From: Vibrio agarilyticus
GTDB taxonomy: Bacteria; Pseudomonadota; Gammaproteobacteria; Enterobacterales; Vibrionaceae
NCBI RefSeq assembly: GCF_012641465.1
Contig: NZ_JABAIK010000001.1
Span: 124,001 to 188,000, forward strand
Direction of reading: 5' to 3'
Length of the DNA stretch: 64,000 nt
The notes below the pieces were generated by a model that had not been told where the DNA came from, ran no database searches, and worked only from the letters and a program-made list of their open reading frames with translations. This document shows, piece by piece, positions 47,234 through 57,121 of the stretch (the first letter of the stretch is position 1; the number at the start of each line of letters is the position of its first letter). The translations under genes were made by a program, and so were the position numbers.

Positions 47234-47911
47234 TTATTTTGAATCATCCGCTTGCTGCATCGTCGCTTTAAGCTTGGCCAGCTCTTTTTCAATTTCATCT
47301 TGCGCTTGCAGCTCAGCGAACTCTTGATCTAACGATTTCGCACTCGTGGTTTGGCCAAACACATCTGCCTGCGCTTCAAGCTCATCGACCTTACGCGAGT
47401 ATTGTTCAAATTTTGCCATCGCTTCGTTGGTACGATTTTGGTCCAACTGCTTTTGCACTGTGCGACGATTCGTGGCCGCCTGGCTGCGAATTGCTAGTGC
47501 TTGCTGTTTCGCCCGTGTCTCGGCAATTTTGGTTTCAAGTTTGCCAATCTCACCACTTAGCTTCGCAATCGTCTCGTCGACCAAAGTTTGCTCTGTGTGT
47601 AAGCCCTTAATCAATTGTTCTAGCTTTTGTTTTTCGATAAGTGCGGCACGAGCCAAATCTTCACGCTGTTTTGTTAGCGCTAAGGTCGCTTTTTGCTGCC
47701 AATCATCAATGTGCTGCTGCATCGCGTCTACTTTACGCGCCAGCTCTTTTTTATCTGCAAGGGCTTTGGCTGAATTGGTTCGCACTTCAACCAACGTATC
47801 TTCCATCTCTTGAATGATAAGACGGATCATTTTTTCTGGATCTTCCGCTTTGTCCAAAAGTGCGCTGATGTTTGAATTTACGATGTCAGCAAAACGAGAA
47901 AAAATACCCAT
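47234..47911 (-). CDS. pspA: Phage shock protein A
   Basis: A 225-residue coiled-coil protein of the PspA/Vipp1 (ESCRT-III-like) family. It starts [24 protein letters not shown], including the amphipathic helix, and is helical to the end. PspA binds damaged membrane and, when unengaged, inhibits PspF. The ATG at 47911 is preferred over a GTG two codons earlier because AGGAG is then seven bases away. It is first in pspABC and lies behind a sigma-54 promoter at 47980-47995, with a palindrome in its leader. Confidence 0.96.
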   Translation of the reverse strand: MGIFSRFADIVNSNISALLDKAEDPEKMIRLIIQEMEDTLVEVRTNSAKALADKKELARKVDAMQQHIDDWQQKATLALTKQREDLARAALIEKQKLEQLIKGLHTEQTLVDETIAKLSGEIGKLETKIAETRAKQQALAIRSQAATNRRTVQKQLDQNRTNEAMAKFEQYSRKVDELEAQADVFGQTTSAKSLDQEFAELQAQDEIEKELAKLKATMQQADDSK

Positions 47912-47938
47912 GGTCACTCTCCTAAATCAGTTTATTTC

Positions 47939-47955
47939 ATCGATACGGTATCGAT
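47939..47955. promoter_or_regulatory. Perfect palindrome in the pspA leader
   Basis: ATCGATAC-G-GTATCGAT is a perfect 17-bp palindrome 28 bases before pspA, with an additional GTATCGAT half at 47963-47970. It lies downstream of the -12 element and could be an operator or an RNA hairpin. Its role is not known. Confidence 0.4.
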
Positions 47956-47979
47956 TCATAGCGTATCGATTAACGTAAT

Positions 47980-47995
47980 ATCAATTAACGTGCCA
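47980..47995 (-). promoter_or_regulatory. Sigma-54 promoter of pspABC
   Basis: On the minus strand it reads TGGCAC-N5-TTGAT, matching the -24/-12 consensus TGGCAC-N5-TTGCW except at one position of the -12 element. It is about 70 bases before pspA and lies between pspA and divergent pspF, the usual layout for PspF-activated psp operons. Confidence 0.87.
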
Positions 47996-48090
47996 ACTAT
48001 TTATTTTCCTTTAATTTTAATACTTTAACTAAATTCAATATCTAATCTCAACGTTTAAAGGAGTCAGCGACCTTCAAGCAGTAACATTTA

Positions 48091-48127
48091 TTACCAATAA
48101 TTGGCTATTTTCGTCACTTATTGGTAA
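48091..48127. promoter_or_regulatory. Inverted repeat, likely PspF upstream activating sites
   Basis: TTACCAATAA (48091-48100) and its exact inverse TTATTGGTAA (48118-48127) lie about 100-130 bases upstream of the sigma-54 promoter and 37-73 bases before pspF. E. coli PspF binds paired sites in the same position, activating pspA and repressing pspF. The assignment is by position and symmetry. Confidence 0.5.
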
Positions 48128-48163
48128 ATTTTACTAAATTTGAACGTAAAAAAGAGCCTCATC

Positions 48164-49204
48164 GTGAAGCAAACGTTAATTGGCGAATCTCCCTCTTTTC
48201 TTGAAGTGCTAGACCAAGTTTCTCGTCTTGCGCCAATTGAGCGCCCTGTGCTGATTATCGGCGAACGAGGAACGGGTAAAGAGCTCATCGCTCAGCGACT
48301 TCATTATTTGTCTCAGCGATGGGATAAGCCTTTAGTCACGCTCAATTGCGCTGCATTAAATGAGCATTTAGTCGATTCAGAGCTTTTTGGCCATGAAGCT
48401 GGCGCGTTTACTGGCGCGAAAGGAACTCACTCAGGTCGATTTGAGCGCGCCGAAGGCGGCACCTTATTTTTAGATGAATTGGCCACCACAACGGCCACGG
48501 TACAAGAAAAGCTATTACGCGTCATTGAATACGGTGAATACGAGCGTGTCGGCGGCCATCGTGCTCGCCGCGCCGATGTACGATTGATTTGTGCAACCAA
48601 CGCTAACTTGCCTGAGATGGCAGAATCGGGTGACTTTCGTGCCGACCTCCTTGATAGGCTGGCATTCGATGTTATCTTGCTGCCACCACTACGCCACCGA
48701 CGTGAAGATATTATGCTGCTCGCGGAACACTACGCAATCAAGATGTGTCGAGAGCTGGCTTTAGATTATTTTGTTGGTTTTAGCGATAATGCCAAACACG
48801 CGCTCCTCACCTATTCATGGCCTGGTAATGTTCGAGAGCTAAAAAATGTGGTTGAGCGTGCTATCTATCATCATGGCCAAAATAAACAGCCGATTGATGC
48901 ACTTCGATTTAACCCATTTCAAGCTAGCTGGCAAACAACGTCTCAAACACCCCAGCGTATTGACGCTGATGCTTTCGAAAACCCACCTCAAAATCAAACA
49001 CAAACAGCGCTTGCCAAGCAACCCATTCAAACAACGACTTTTCCCATCGATTTCAAACAGTGGCAAGCGCAGCAAGAACACAAATTGGTTAGCGAGGCAC
49101 TCAAGGCCTGTCAGTTTAATCAAAAAGTTGCCGCAGAGCTGCTTGGCCTTAACTACAATCAACTACGTGGGCTGGTTCGCAAACACCAGCTGGTCGGAAG
49201 ATAA
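48164..49204 (+). CDS. pspF: PspF, sigma-54 activator of the psp operon
   Basis: A 346-residue AAA+ enhancer-binding protein without a regulatory N-domain, as in E. coli PspF. Walker A is GERGTGKE, the sigma-54-contact loop is ELFGHEAGAFTGA, Walker B is GGTLFLDE, and the C-terminal Fis-type helix-turn-helix is NQKVAAELLGLNYNQLRGL. The GTG at 48164 is preferred because AAGAG lies eight bases ahead and the residues that follow then align with E. coli PspF; the frame opens at TTG 48140. The gene is divergent from pspABC and followed by sapA. Confidence 0.94.
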   Translation: MKQTLIGESPSFLEVLDQVSRLAPIERPVLIIGERGTGKELIAQRLHYLSQRWDKPLVTLNCAALNEHLVDSELFGHEAGAFTGAKGTHSGRFERAEGGTLFLDELATTTATVQEKLLRVIEYGEYERVGGHRARRADVRLICATNANLPEMAESGDFRADLLDRLAFDVILLPPLRHRREDIMLLAEHYAIKMCRELALDYFVGFSDNAKHALLTYSWPGNVRELKNVVERAIYHHGQNKQPIDALRFNPFQASWQTTSQTPQRIDADAFENPPQNQTQTALAKQPIQTTTFPIDFKQWQAQQEHKLVSEALKACQFNQKVAAELLGLNYNQLRGLVRKHQLVGR

Positions 49205-49507
49205 AGCACCCTATACCCAAACAACTTGAAGTTGCAGGTAGGCGGCAAGCGAGCAAAGCCTCTGAGCATAGACGAGCTATGTGATGAGGTTTGTGAGAGC
49301 CAGCCAACAACGCTGCAACTTCAAGTGGAAAGGGTATATACCTAAACAATGTATACCCATATATACAACGGTAACTTAGTTTTCACCCGCGTAATAAGCC
49401 ACATAGATAATTTTCTATTTGGTCAAGCGCAGTGAAAATGATAAATTAGCTGGATCGTGTTTGCGATCTGGCCATCAGCGAACTTATCATCACACACGTA
49501 TTCGTCT
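49205..49507. other. pspF-sapA intergenic region with repeat
   Basis: It holds a full ERIC-like repeat (49212-49338), a small scrap of the same type after it (TATACCTAAACAATGTATACCC), and the sapA promoter region. Confidence 0.5.
49212..49338. repeat. ERIC-like repeat, full length (127 bp), best copy
   Basis: TATACCCAAACAACTTGAAG begins it, GGCGGCAAGCGAGCAAAGCC follows, and CTTCAAGTGGAAAGGGTATA ends it. Ends and the GGCGGCAAGCGAG block match my memory of Yersinia ERIC sequences. Confidence 0.88.
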
Positions 49508-51127
49508 ATGAACCTTTTCAATAAGCTGTGCCTAGGACTCCTTGGTCTTGCTTTCCTCACCGCCTGCAGTGACGAGCGAGAACACCGTAATGTCCATCAA
49601 AGTGGCTTCGTGTTTTGCGGTCAAAGTGATCCTGAGACGTTTAATCCACAACTCGTCGATAGCGGCGTCACTGCCGAAACCTTGGGCTCGCAACTCTATG
49701 ATACGTTGCTAACCATTGACCCAATTTCATTTCAGCCGCGAGCGAGTATCGCAACCGAATGGCAGAGCAATCATGCAGGTACTGAATACCTACTGACCCT
49801 GCGTGATGACGTCAAATTTCAAACCACCCCTTGGTTTACACCAACGCGCCCCTTAAATGCGAGCGATGTGGTGTTCAGCTTTGAGCGGATCATCAATAAA
49901 GCAGCCCCCTACCACAACATCGGTGGTGGGCTTTATCCGTGGTTTAGCCGCATCAATTTTGCCACTTTTGTGCAGAATGTTGAGGCAATCAATGATCGCC
50001 AAGTTAAATTTACTCTCACGCGGCCTAACTTTGCTTTTCTCTCAACGTTAGCAACACCGCACAGCGCCATTTTATCGTCAGAATACGCGCAGTATTTACG
50101 CCAAAATGACCAAATGGCGCAACTCGATAAGCTCCCTGTTGGTTCTGGCCCGTTTTTACTCGTCGAGCACAAAGCCAATGATTACATTCGCCTCAAACGC
50201 CATGTCGATCACTGGCGCGGTAAAGCCGTGATGAAGCAAATGGTGCTTGATGTGTCTCAACGTGGTACTGGCACGCTTGCCAAACTCATGCGCGAAGAGT
50301 GCGATGTGCTTAGCACACCGCTTGCCAGTCAATTACACGCAATTCAGCGCCACCCTAATTTACTACTCAGCGCGGTTCCTGCGATGAATGTCGCCTTTGT
50401 CGCGATTAACACTCGTCACCCTGCACTAGCGGATGTTCGCGTGCGCCAAGCCCTGAGTTTCGCCATTAACCGTCAGCGCTTATTGGAATCGGTCTATTAT
50501 GGCGCTGGGATCGCGGCAACGACTTTGCTGCCGCCAAATTCTTGGGCTTATCAAAAAGATCAGCGCCAAGTGCATTATGATAGAGAACACGCCATCGCAC
50601 TCCTTGATGAAGCGGGGTATGGCGATGGCCTTGCGCTATCGATGTGGGTGCCACTGACACCACGAGCGTATAACCCAAGCCCCCATAAAGCCGCCGAGCT
50701 TATTCAAGCGAATTTGGCCGATATTGGCATCCGTTTAACGCTATTCACTGACGATCGCGCCGAGCGAAAAGATCTTCAGCACACTCAAGAGGCCGATCTC
50801 TTCTTGACCGGCTGGATAGCCGATACTGGTGAGCCAGACAGTATTTTACGTCCGTTACTCTCTTGTAGCTCGCAACATGCTGGGTTGAATGTCTCGATGT
50901 GGTGTAATGATGATTTTGATTTCTTGCTCGATTTGGCTTTGGAGACTAAGGAACAGCGCTATCGCGTTAATCTTTACTACCAAGTGCAGAATTTACTCAA
51001 TCAGGAATTTCCTGTGATCCCACTTGCCCACGGCATGCAGCAGCAAGTCCATCACCGATCTTTGATTGGCATTAAATCAAGCCCCTTTCATGCGCTTCCT
51101 TTTCACAACGTTGAGAGACTTTACTAA
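49508..51127 (+). CDS. sapA: SapA peptide-transport periplasmic binding lipoprotein
   Basis: A 539-residue SBP_bac_5 protein with a lipoprotein signal (lipobox LTAC, Cys near residue 20). The start at 49508 is the first Met that leaves a proper signal peptide; the frame opens at 49457. DPETFNPQLVDSGVTAETLG and VRQALSFAINRQRLLESVYYG mark the family. In enteric bacteria, Sap resists cationic antimicrobial peptides and, in E. coli, the same complex has been linked to putrescine export. Here it leads sapABCDF, next to pspF as in E. coli. Confidence 0.93.
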   Translation: MNLFNKLCLGLLGLAFLTACSDEREHRNVHQSGFVFCGQSDPETFNPQLVDSGVTAETLGSQLYDTLLTIDPISFQPRASIATEWQSNHAGTEYLLTLRDDVKFQTTPWFTPTRPLNASDVVFSFERIINKAAPYHNIGGGLYPWFSRINFATFVQNVEAINDRQVKFTLTRPNFAFLSTLATPHSAILSSEYAQYLRQNDQMAQLDKLPVGSGPFLLVEHKANDYIRLKRHVDHWRGKAVMKQMVLDVSQRGTGTLAKLMREECDVLSTPLASQLHAIQRHPNLLLSAVPAMNVAFVAINTRHPALADVRVRQALSFAINRQRLLESVYYGAGIAATTLLPPNSWAYQKDQRQVHYDREHAIALLDEAGYGDGLALSMWVPLTPRAYNPSPHKAAELIQANLADIGIRLTLFTDDRAERKDLQHTQEADLFLTGWIADTGEPDSILRPLLSCSSQHAGLNVSMWCNDDFDFLLDLALETKEQRYRVNLYYQVQNLLNQEFPVIPLAHGMQQQVHHRSLIGIKSSPFHALPFHNVERLY

Positions 51128-52089
51128 TGCTGTTTTACGCAGTCCGACGTTTTAACCTGTTTATTATTACGTTACTTATCCTCACTTTAGTGGGTTTTTC
51201 CCTGCTGAGGCTCGAACCCAATTCTACCTGGGCGGAGCTGAGCTTTTGGCAAGGTTGGCAACATTACCTCAGCTCGCTGCTGCAACTCGATTTTGGTGTC
51301 AGTAAAAACGGCGAACCGATTTATCAGCAACTGAAAGTGGTATTTCCTGCAACGTTAGAGCTCTGTTTTGTGGCTTTTGTGATTGCGCTTTTCGTTGGGA
51401 TCCCAACTGGCACTATTGCAGGAATGCGTCAGGGCAAGTGGATTGATACCACCATTTCGTTCATCTCGATGTCGGGCTATTCAGCGCCTATTTTTTGGGT
51501 TGCGCTACTTGCTATCATGTTCTTTTCTTTGCAACTGGGTTGGTTTCCTGTTTCGGGTCGTTATGATTTACTGCTTGAAGTCCCTTACGTTACAGGCTTT
51601 GCCTTGGTCGATGCATTTATGGTAAAAGGCGCGACTCGCGCTGCGGCAATAAGCAGTACGCTTGATCATATTATGTTACCCAGCCTAGTGCTCGCTCTTA
51701 CGCCAACCACACAGGTGATTGGCTTAATGCGTGCCTCTGTTGCGGACGTGATGCGACAAAACTACATTCGCGCCGCGCGCATAAAAGGGCTTTCCACTTG
51801 GAGCATTGTGATGGAGCATGTCTTGCGTAACGCAATTCCACCCATCATCCCTAAAGTGGGAGTGCAACTTTCAAGTATGCTCACATTGGCTATTGTGACT
51901 GAGTCTATTTTCAACTGGCCCGGTATCGGCCGCTGGTTACTCGATGCGCTCGCAGCGCAAGATTACGTCGCGATCCAAGCCGGTGTCATGGTTGTGGCCA
52001 CACTCGTGCTGGTCGCCAATATCTTTTCTGATTTGATTGGCGCTATGGTGAATCCGCTGGTGCGTAAGGAGTGGTATGCTAACCGATAA
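51127..52089 (+). CDS. sapB: SapB, ABC transporter permease
   Basis: A 320-residue permease of the DppB/OppB class, starting at the last base of sapA's stop. An N-terminal membrane segment is followed by the BPD_transp_1 domain; the EAA-like loop RAARIKGLSTWSIVMEHVLRNA contacts the ATPases. It overlaps sapC by 14 bases. Confidence 0.94.
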   Translation: MLFYAVRRFNLFIITLLILTLVGFSLLRLEPNSTWAELSFWQGWQHYLSSLLQLDFGVSKNGEPIYQQLKVVFPATLELCFVAFVIALFVGIPTGTIAGMRQGKWIDTTISFISMSGYSAPIFWVALLAIMFFSLQLGWFPVSGRYDLLLEVPYVTGFALVDAFMVKGATRAAAISSTLDHIMLPSLVLALTPTTQVIGLMRASVADVMRQNYIRAARIKGLSTWSIVMEHVLRNAIPPIIPKVGVQLSSMLTLAIVTESIFNWPGIGRWLLDALAAQDYVAIQAGVMVVATLVLVANIFSDLIGAMVNPLVRKEWYANR

Positions 52090-52963
52090 CGTCTATCAAG
52101 AAGAGCGAATACCGACTCAACGCGAGCGTTTTTGGCGTAACTTTCGCGCGAATAATTTAGCGATGTTCGGGTTATGGTGCTTAATTTTACTCATCATAAT
52201 TACCCTACTGTCGCCTTGGATCATGCCGCATGATCCCTTTGCCCATTCCAGCCATTTACTGCGCCCACCATCATGGAGTCCTGATGGTACCATTGAGTAT
52301 TTCTTGGGTACCGACGATCTGGGCCGCGATATTTTATCGCGTCTTATCGATGGTTCTCGTATCACTTTTGGCAGCGCGGTGCTAATTACATTGGTGGCAG
52401 CAATCATTGGCTGTGGTGTTGGTGTGCTTGCTGGCATGACCAAAGGGCTGCTCTCGAGCACTCTAAATCACCTGCTTGATACTGTGATGTCGATACCTTC
52501 GCTGCTATTGGCGATCATCTTCGTCGCTTTTATGGGCGTAGGTGAATACACCGTCATGCTGGCGATCTGCTTAGCACTGATCCCCCGTTTTATTCGCTCC
52601 ATTTATTTGGCCGTGCACAACGAAGTCGAAAAAGATTATGTAATGGCCGCTCGACTCGATGGCGCCGATGATGTTTACCTCTTGTCGCACGCAATTTTCC
52701 CCAATGTGCTACCTATCATTGCCACTGAACTGACGCTAGCCTTCTCTGTTGCCATTCTCGATATCACCGCGCTCGGCTTTTTGGGCTTAGGCGCCCAGCC
52801 ACCAAGCACCGAATGGGGTGCGATGCTGGGCGACTCTGTAGAACTCATTTATTTGGCGCCATGGACCGTGACTCTACCTGGTCTGACGATTATGTTTACG
52901 GTGATTATTATCAACTTGGTGGGTGAAGGCGTTCGCCGCGCGCTCAATATGGGGACAGAATAA
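52076..52963 (+). CDS. sapC: SapC, ABC transporter permease
   Basis: A 295-residue permease of the DppC/OppC class. The N-terminal OppC_N-type segment ([19 protein letters not shown]) is followed by [18 protein letters not shown] and an EAA-like loop ([22 protein letters not shown]). It overlaps sapB by 14 bases and sapD by one base, so the operon is tightly coupled. Confidence 0.94.
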   Translation: MLTDNVYQEERIPTQRERFWRNFRANNLAMFGLWCLILLIIITLLSPWIMPHDPFAHSSHLLRPPSWSPDGTIEYFLGTDDLGRDILSRLIDGSRITFGSAVLITLVAAIIGCGVGVLAGMTKGLLSSTLNHLLDTVMSIPSLLLAIIFVAFMGVGEYTVMLAICLALIPRFIRSIYLAVHNEVEKDYVMAARLDGADDVYLLSHAIFPNVLPIIATELTLAFSVAILDITALGFLGLGAQPPSTEWGAMLGDSVELIYLAPWTVTLPGLTIMFTVIIINLVGEGVRRALNMGTE

Positions 52964-53958
52964 TGCCGCTGTTAGATATTCGTCATCTGACGATTGAAAT
53001 TGAGACACCTCAAGGCATGGTTCGCGCAGTCGACCGCATGAGCCTCACGCTAAATGAAGGCGAAATTCGCGGTTTGGTTGGTGAGTCTGGCTCTGGTAAA
53101 AGCTTAGTGGCAAAAGCCATTGTCGGGGTCTGCAAAGACAACTGGAAAATCACCGCAGACCGCATGCGATTGGGAAGCATTGATTTACTCCAGTTATCAC
53201 CGAAAGAGCGGCGTAAAGTGATCGCACGCGAGATCGCGATGATATTTCAAGAACCTTCAACCTGTTTAGACCCTTCAGAGCAGGTGGGCCACCAGCTGAT
53301 TGAAGCGATTCCTTCAAGTGCCTTTGAAGGACGCTGGTGGCAGAGATTGCGCTGGCGCAAAAAGCGCGCGATCGCGCTTTTGCATAAAGTCGGCATCAAA
53401 GATCACAAAAGACTCATGAGCAGTTATGCCTATGAACTGACCGATGGTGAATGTCAAAAAGTGATGATTGCGATGGCCATCGCCAACAATCCGAAATTGT
53501 TAATCGCCGATGAGCCTACCAACGATTTGGACGCCATCACTCAATCGCAAATTTTGCGCTTGCTGAGTCGAATGAATCAGCTCAACAACACCACCATCAT
53601 GCTTATTGGCCATGATTTAACCACCATCACGCAATGGGCTGACCGCATTACAGTGATGTATTGTGGTCAATCGGTGGAGTCCGCTGATACCAACAAAATC
53701 TTAAGTGAGCCCAAGCACCCTTACACGGTTGCGCTGCTTCAGGCGATGCCCGATTTTACTAACTGGATCCCCCACAAGCAGAAATTACCTTCTCTGCCCG
53801 GCGCGATTCCATTACTGCAACACCTTCCTATTGGTTGTCGGCTCGGTCCTCGCTGCCCATATGCTCAGCGCCAATGTGTCGAAATACCCTATGCGCGACG
53901 CATCAAAAACCATAAATTTAGCTGTCATTTCCCGCTTAATATGGAGAAGAATGGATGA
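52963..53958 (+). CDS. sapD: SapD, ABC transporter ATPase
   Basis: A 331-residue ATPase of the oligopeptide type. Walker A is GESGSGKSL, Walker [13 protein letters not shown], and the C-terminal oligopeptide motif has Cys residues near [14 protein letters not shown]. The usual LSGGQ signature reads LTDGECQ, a SapD feature. It overlaps sapC by one base and sapF by four. In E. coli, SapD also supports potassium uptake through Trk. Confidence 0.93.
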   Translation: MPLLDIRHLTIEIETPQGMVRAVDRMSLTLNEGEIRGLVGESGSGKSLVAKAIVGVCKDNWKITADRMRLGSIDLLQLSPKERRKVIAREIAMIFQEPSTCLDPSEQVGHQLIEAIPSSAFEGRWWQRLRWRKKRAIALLHKVGIKDHKRLMSSYAYELTDGECQKVMIAMAIANNPKLLIADEPTNDLDAITQSQILRLLSRMNQLNNTTIMLIGHDLTTITQWADRITVMYCGQSVESADTNKILSEPKHPYTVALLQAMPDFTNWIPHKQKLPSLPGAIPLLQHLPIGCRLGPRCPYAQRQCVEIPYARRIKNHKFSCHFPLNMEKNG

Positions 53959-54752
53959 GCGCGTTACTTGAAGTCGATAATTTATCGAAGAGTTTTATTA
54001 CTCGCTCTGGGCTATTCCGCCGCAAAGTGCAGCACGCAGTGAAACCTGTCAGCTTCACGCTAGAAGCGGGACAAACGATTGGGTTTATGGGACAAAACGG
54101 GTCTGGCAAATCCACTCTCGCGCGAATGCTCGCAGGCATGGTTGAGCCATCATCAGGAGAAATCCGTGTTAATGGTGAACCATTAGCTCATCGAGATTAC
54201 TCCACTCGCTGCAAGCTGATTCGAATGATCTTTCAAGATCCAAACACTTCGCTCAACCCGCGCATTCCGATAGGGCGTATTTTAGAGGGTCCGCTTAAGC
54301 GAAATACTAATATGACGGCAGAAGCGCGTATGCAACGAATTAAAAGTGTCTTAATTCGTGTCGGGCTTTTGCCGGAACATGCGTATTTTTACCCACAAAT
54401 GTTGGCGACCGGACAAAAACAGCGTGTCTGCCTTGCTCGTGCGTTAATTCTACAGCCCTCAATCATCATTGCCGACGAAGCATTAAACGGCCTTGATATG
54501 GCGATGCGCTCGCAGATCATCAACCTTTTTCTTGAGCTGCAAGAAGAGATGGGCGTTGCATTTATTTACGTTTCACAGCATATCGGCGTCATCAAGCACA
54601 TTACAGATCAAGTGATGGTGATGCATGAAGGTGAAGTGGTTGAGGCTGGTGAAACACAAAAAGTACTGACATCGCCGGAGCACCCCGTCACACAGCGCTT
54701 GATTGAAAGTCACTTTTATCGCGCGCCAAACCACAGCTACGGTACAAAATAA
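53955..54752 (+). CDS. sapF: SapF, ABC transporter ATPase
   Basis: A 265-residue ATPase with Walker [10 protein letters not shown], Walker [12 protein letters not shown], and a degenerate signature LATGQKQR typical of SapF. It pairs with SapD to drive SapBC. It overlaps sapD by four bases and ends at a strong terminator shared with ppaC. Confidence 0.93.
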   Translation: MSALLEVDNLSKSFITRSGLFRRKVQHAVKPVSFTLEAGQTIGFMGQNGSGKSTLARMLAGMVEPSSGEIRVNGEPLAHRDYSTRCKLIRMIFQDPNTSLNPRIPIGRILEGPLKRNTNMTAEARMQRIKSVLIRVGLLPEHAYFYPQMLATGQKQRVCLARALILQPSIIIADEALNGLDMAMRSQIINLFLELQEEMGVAFIYVSQHIGVIKHITDQVMVMHEGEVVEAGETQKVLTSPEHPVTQRLIESHFYRAPNHSYGTK

Positions 54753-54785
54753 AAAAAACGCTCGAGTATCACTCGAGCGTTTTTT
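54753..54785. terminator. Bidirectional terminator sapF/ppaC
   Basis: A 15-bp perfect stem (AAAAAACGCTCGAGT / ACTCGAGCGTTTTTT) with a 3-base loop lies between the two convergent genes. Confidence 0.94.
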
Positions 54786-54813
54786 ATTACCAAAAGCACA
54801 AATGCGCTTAGAC

Positions 54814-55719
54814 TTAAACCAATTCGGTTTGTAGCCAAGGCCAACCCTGCTTCTTACGGCTTAGGGTGTTTTCCATCATCAGCATGCCGTCTTGCTCGTG
54901 CTTGTTCAGTTTCTCTGACCATTCACCTTTGTGCAGCAGACGAGTTTTTGCCGTAGTGATGTCTGTTAGCATCAGTGCGGCAAAAGCCAAACCTTCTTCG
55001 TTACAACGACGCTCAAGATCCGCTTCTAGTGCGTCAATCATTGCATCGACTTGCTCAAGTGTCGCCAACTCAACTTGACCAACGACAACGTCACGACCAT
55101 TAAATGGGTAACCTTTAAGATCTTTTTCAACAAGCTCAGCGGCGCTTAGCCCTTCGATGTTCGTTTTGGCAATCAACAAATCTTTAATGAAGGCATCAAT
55201 ATCAGCAACGTCGGCGATCACAGCCAATTCCGCAACCGCGTCTTTGTCTTTTTGAGTGCACGTTGGCGACGCAAAACCCACAGTGTCTGACAAAATCGCA
55301 GACATCATCAATTTGGCAATCATTGGCGTGATTTCATGGCCTTCAATCTTAAACATATTGAACAGGACGGTGTTGGTACAGCCAACAGGCCAAATCCATG
55401 CTTCCATCGGGTTGACTGTCATTACATCACCAAGGCGGTGATGGTCAACGATACCCAAAATTTCAGCCTCGGTGATGTCATCCGGAGCCTGAGCCAAATC
55501 TGAATAGTCAACCAACCATACTTTTTCGCCCGCAACCTGTGTGCGTAGCTCTGGTGCAGTTGCGCCTGCAACATCAAGAATGTGCTGAGTTTCACGGTTG
55601 ATCTCGCCTTGACGAATTGGCATTGCCGCTTCACCACGGGCTTTGAGTAGTTCAGTAGCCACGATAGCGCTACAGATGCTATCACTGTCTGGGTTCTTAT
55701 GACCTACAACTAGAATCAT
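54814..55719 (-). CDS. ppaC: Manganese-dependent inorganic pyrophosphatase (family II)
   Basis: A 301-residue DHH-type pyrophosphatase. Metal ligands are seen in GHKNPDSDSI at the N-terminus, VDYSD, and the DHH motif in GIVDHHRLG; the DHHA2 domain has SRKKQ near the C-terminus. It hydrolyses pyrophosphate in the cytoplasm and uses Mn or Co, unlike the family I Ppa. It is transcribed alone, converging on sapF. Upstream lies a GCGCAGC/GCTGCGC hairpin at 55835-55854. Confidence 0.95.
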   Translation of the reverse strand: MILVVGHKNPDSDSICSAIVATELLKARGEAAMPIRQGEINRETQHILDVAGATAPELRTQVAGEKVWLVDYSDLAQAPDDITEAEILGIVDHHRLGDVMTVNPMEAWIWPVGCTNTVLFNMFKIEGHEITPMIAKLMMSAILSDTVGFASPTCTQKDKDAVAELAVIADVADIDAFIKDLLIAKTNIEGLSAAELVEKDLKGYPFNGRDVVVGQVELATLEQVDAMIDALEADLERRCNEEGLAFAALMLTDITTAKTRLLHKGEWSEKLNKHEQDGMLMMENTLSRKKQGWPWLQTELV

Positions 55720-55858
55720 CGATTTTTCCTATTCATTGGTTTCAAGCTTGGCGCACCAAGCTAGGTTGCTCACGAAGGCGAAAATTTTACCTAAAAAATC
55801 ACAATTGTCATTGAATTTATACACAAGATCATTGGCGCAGCAGCAAAGCTGCGCTTTA

Positions 55859-55915
55859 TATACCCAAGTGACTTCAAGATGCTGGTCGGCAGCAAACAAG
55901 CAAAATACACGCGCC
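55859..55915. repeat. Second repeat family, truncated copy
   Basis: TATACCCAAGTGACTTCAAG followed by ATGCTGGTCGGCAGC, ending at the chaN stop. Only the left end is kept. Confidence 0.6.
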
Positions 55916-55917
55916 AC

Positions 55918-56910
55918 TTATTCTTTGACAAAGCAGATCACCGGCTCTTTTGCACCAGCACTATGCCCCCGTTTGTACGCCAATTTTCGCTCATCTTCGT
56001 TTAAATGTTCTAACGGCAACGGCTGCACACGCACAAAGTAGCTATCTAAACGAGAGCTTGCTGGGATTGGTGGTTTCTCGGAAAAAAATGGCACAACTTT
56101 CGCAATTTTTAAGCGACTATCGCGTGCAAGTAATGCGTGATCTAACGCACCAGCTTGGTCAACGTGATAATTTCCTGCAATATGATAAATCGGCGTATCG
56201 ACATAGCTCGCCTGCAACATGCTCTCAGCCATGGTCGCATCCCAAGTAATTTGAGCTTGGTACAGCTGCTCGTAACGCGGGCTGGGGTTTTCACCAGACG
56301 CCAGCCCCATCAGCTGCATAAACTGAGTTTTGTACGGGCGCGACTGGGTATTAATTTCACTTGCCAATAATGCTCTATCGCTTAATGAAAGAGACTCAAT
56401 ATAACGGTCACCATGACGGCCAATGCATTTGACCATATTTCGTGGTGCATTAGCGGCAATCACGTCTCGATTGTACGCTTTGGCAATTTCAACAATGCCA
56501 CGGTAGTCACTTTTGTAATTTGGCCAAGCATTCGCCTGCTCAAGAAACAGCGCTTCTCCTATCTCCCCCTTAATGTAGTTTGAGACTATCGCTTGCTTGT
56601 CGCGCGAGAACTGCTCCATGGATAACTGGACCGGCGCGACTTGAACCATCTGGTAAAATAAATCCGTCTGAAGACGGTGAATTCCGGGATGACTATGATA
56701 TTCACCAACCAAAATAATATCGTAGTGGGCAAGTTGTTGCGCTAATTGCGTTGTCGTGCCGATCTCACCATTTTGACCATACACTTGATAATCATAAAGC
56801 GTATTCAATGGATCGGGGGTTTTAGATTCAATCGGAGCGTAATTGGGCGCAGTTACGCAACCCGATAACGTAACAAGAATAATAGGAATGATCGCGGTGC
56901 GAAGCATCAA
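55918..56910 (-). CDS. ChaN family heme-binding lipoprotein
   Basis: A 330-residue lipoprotein (lipobox TLSGC, Cys near residue 18) of the ChaN/DUF399 family. The heme-region segment is ILVGEYHSHPGIH; later QFSRDKQAIVSNYIKG and IYHIAGNYHVDQ match. ChaN-type proteins sit in the outer membrane and can bind heme, suggesting a role in iron acquisition. A Fur-like site lies directly upstream. It is transcribed alone. Confidence 0.86.
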   Translation of the reverse strand: MMLRTAIIPIILVTLSGCVTAPNYAPIESKTPDPLNTLYDYQVYGQNGEIGTTTQLAQQLAHYDIILVGEYHSHPGIHRLQTDLFYQMVQVAPVQLSMEQFSRDKQAIVSNYIKGEIGEALFLEQANAWPNYKSDYRGIVEIAKAYNRDVIAANAPRNMVKCIGRHGDRYIESLSLSDRALLASEINTQSRPYKTQFMQLMGLASGENPSPRYEQLYQAQITWDATMAESMLQASYVDTPIYHIAGNYHVDQAGALDHALLARDSRLKIAKVVPFFSEKPPIPASSRLDSYFVRVQPLPLEHLNEDERKLAYKRGHSAGAKEPVICFVKE

Positions 56911-56944
56911 AATAACCTCATTAGGGATATGAAAACCCAGTCAC

Positions 56945-56969
56945 TATAATGAGAATTATTTTTATTATC
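56945..56969 (-). promoter_or_regulatory. Fur box upstream of the ChaN gene
   Basis: The minus strand reads GATAATAAAAATAATTCTCA then TTAT, close to the 19-bp Fur consensus GATAATGATAATCATTATC and rich in the NATWAT-like units that Fur recognises. It is 35-60 bases before the ChaN start. Confidence 0.72.
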
Positions 56970-57046
56970 AACAATCAAAAATTGAAAAGAATTGTGCTCT
57001 AGTCGCCGCGATATCACTTCAAAAATATAGCATTTTAAAAACAATC

Positions 57047-57070
57047 ACCACCGCCCAAAGCGGTGGTTTT
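57047..57070. terminator. Second hairpin after torA
   Basis: ACCACCGC / GCGGTGGT with loop CCAAA. A T-run follows on the plus strand and a weaker one on the minus. It may back up the torA terminator. Confidence 0.65.
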
Positions 57071-57084
57071 GGGATAACAATAAA

Positions 57085-57111
57085 AAAATACCAGCACGTG
57101 GCTGGTATTTT
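57085..57111 (-). terminator. torA terminator
   Basis: A perfect 11-bp stem (AAAATACCAGC / GCTGGTATTTT) with loop of 5, followed on the minus strand by a U-run. Confidence 0.92.
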
Positions 57112-57121
57112 CTAAGGGTGA

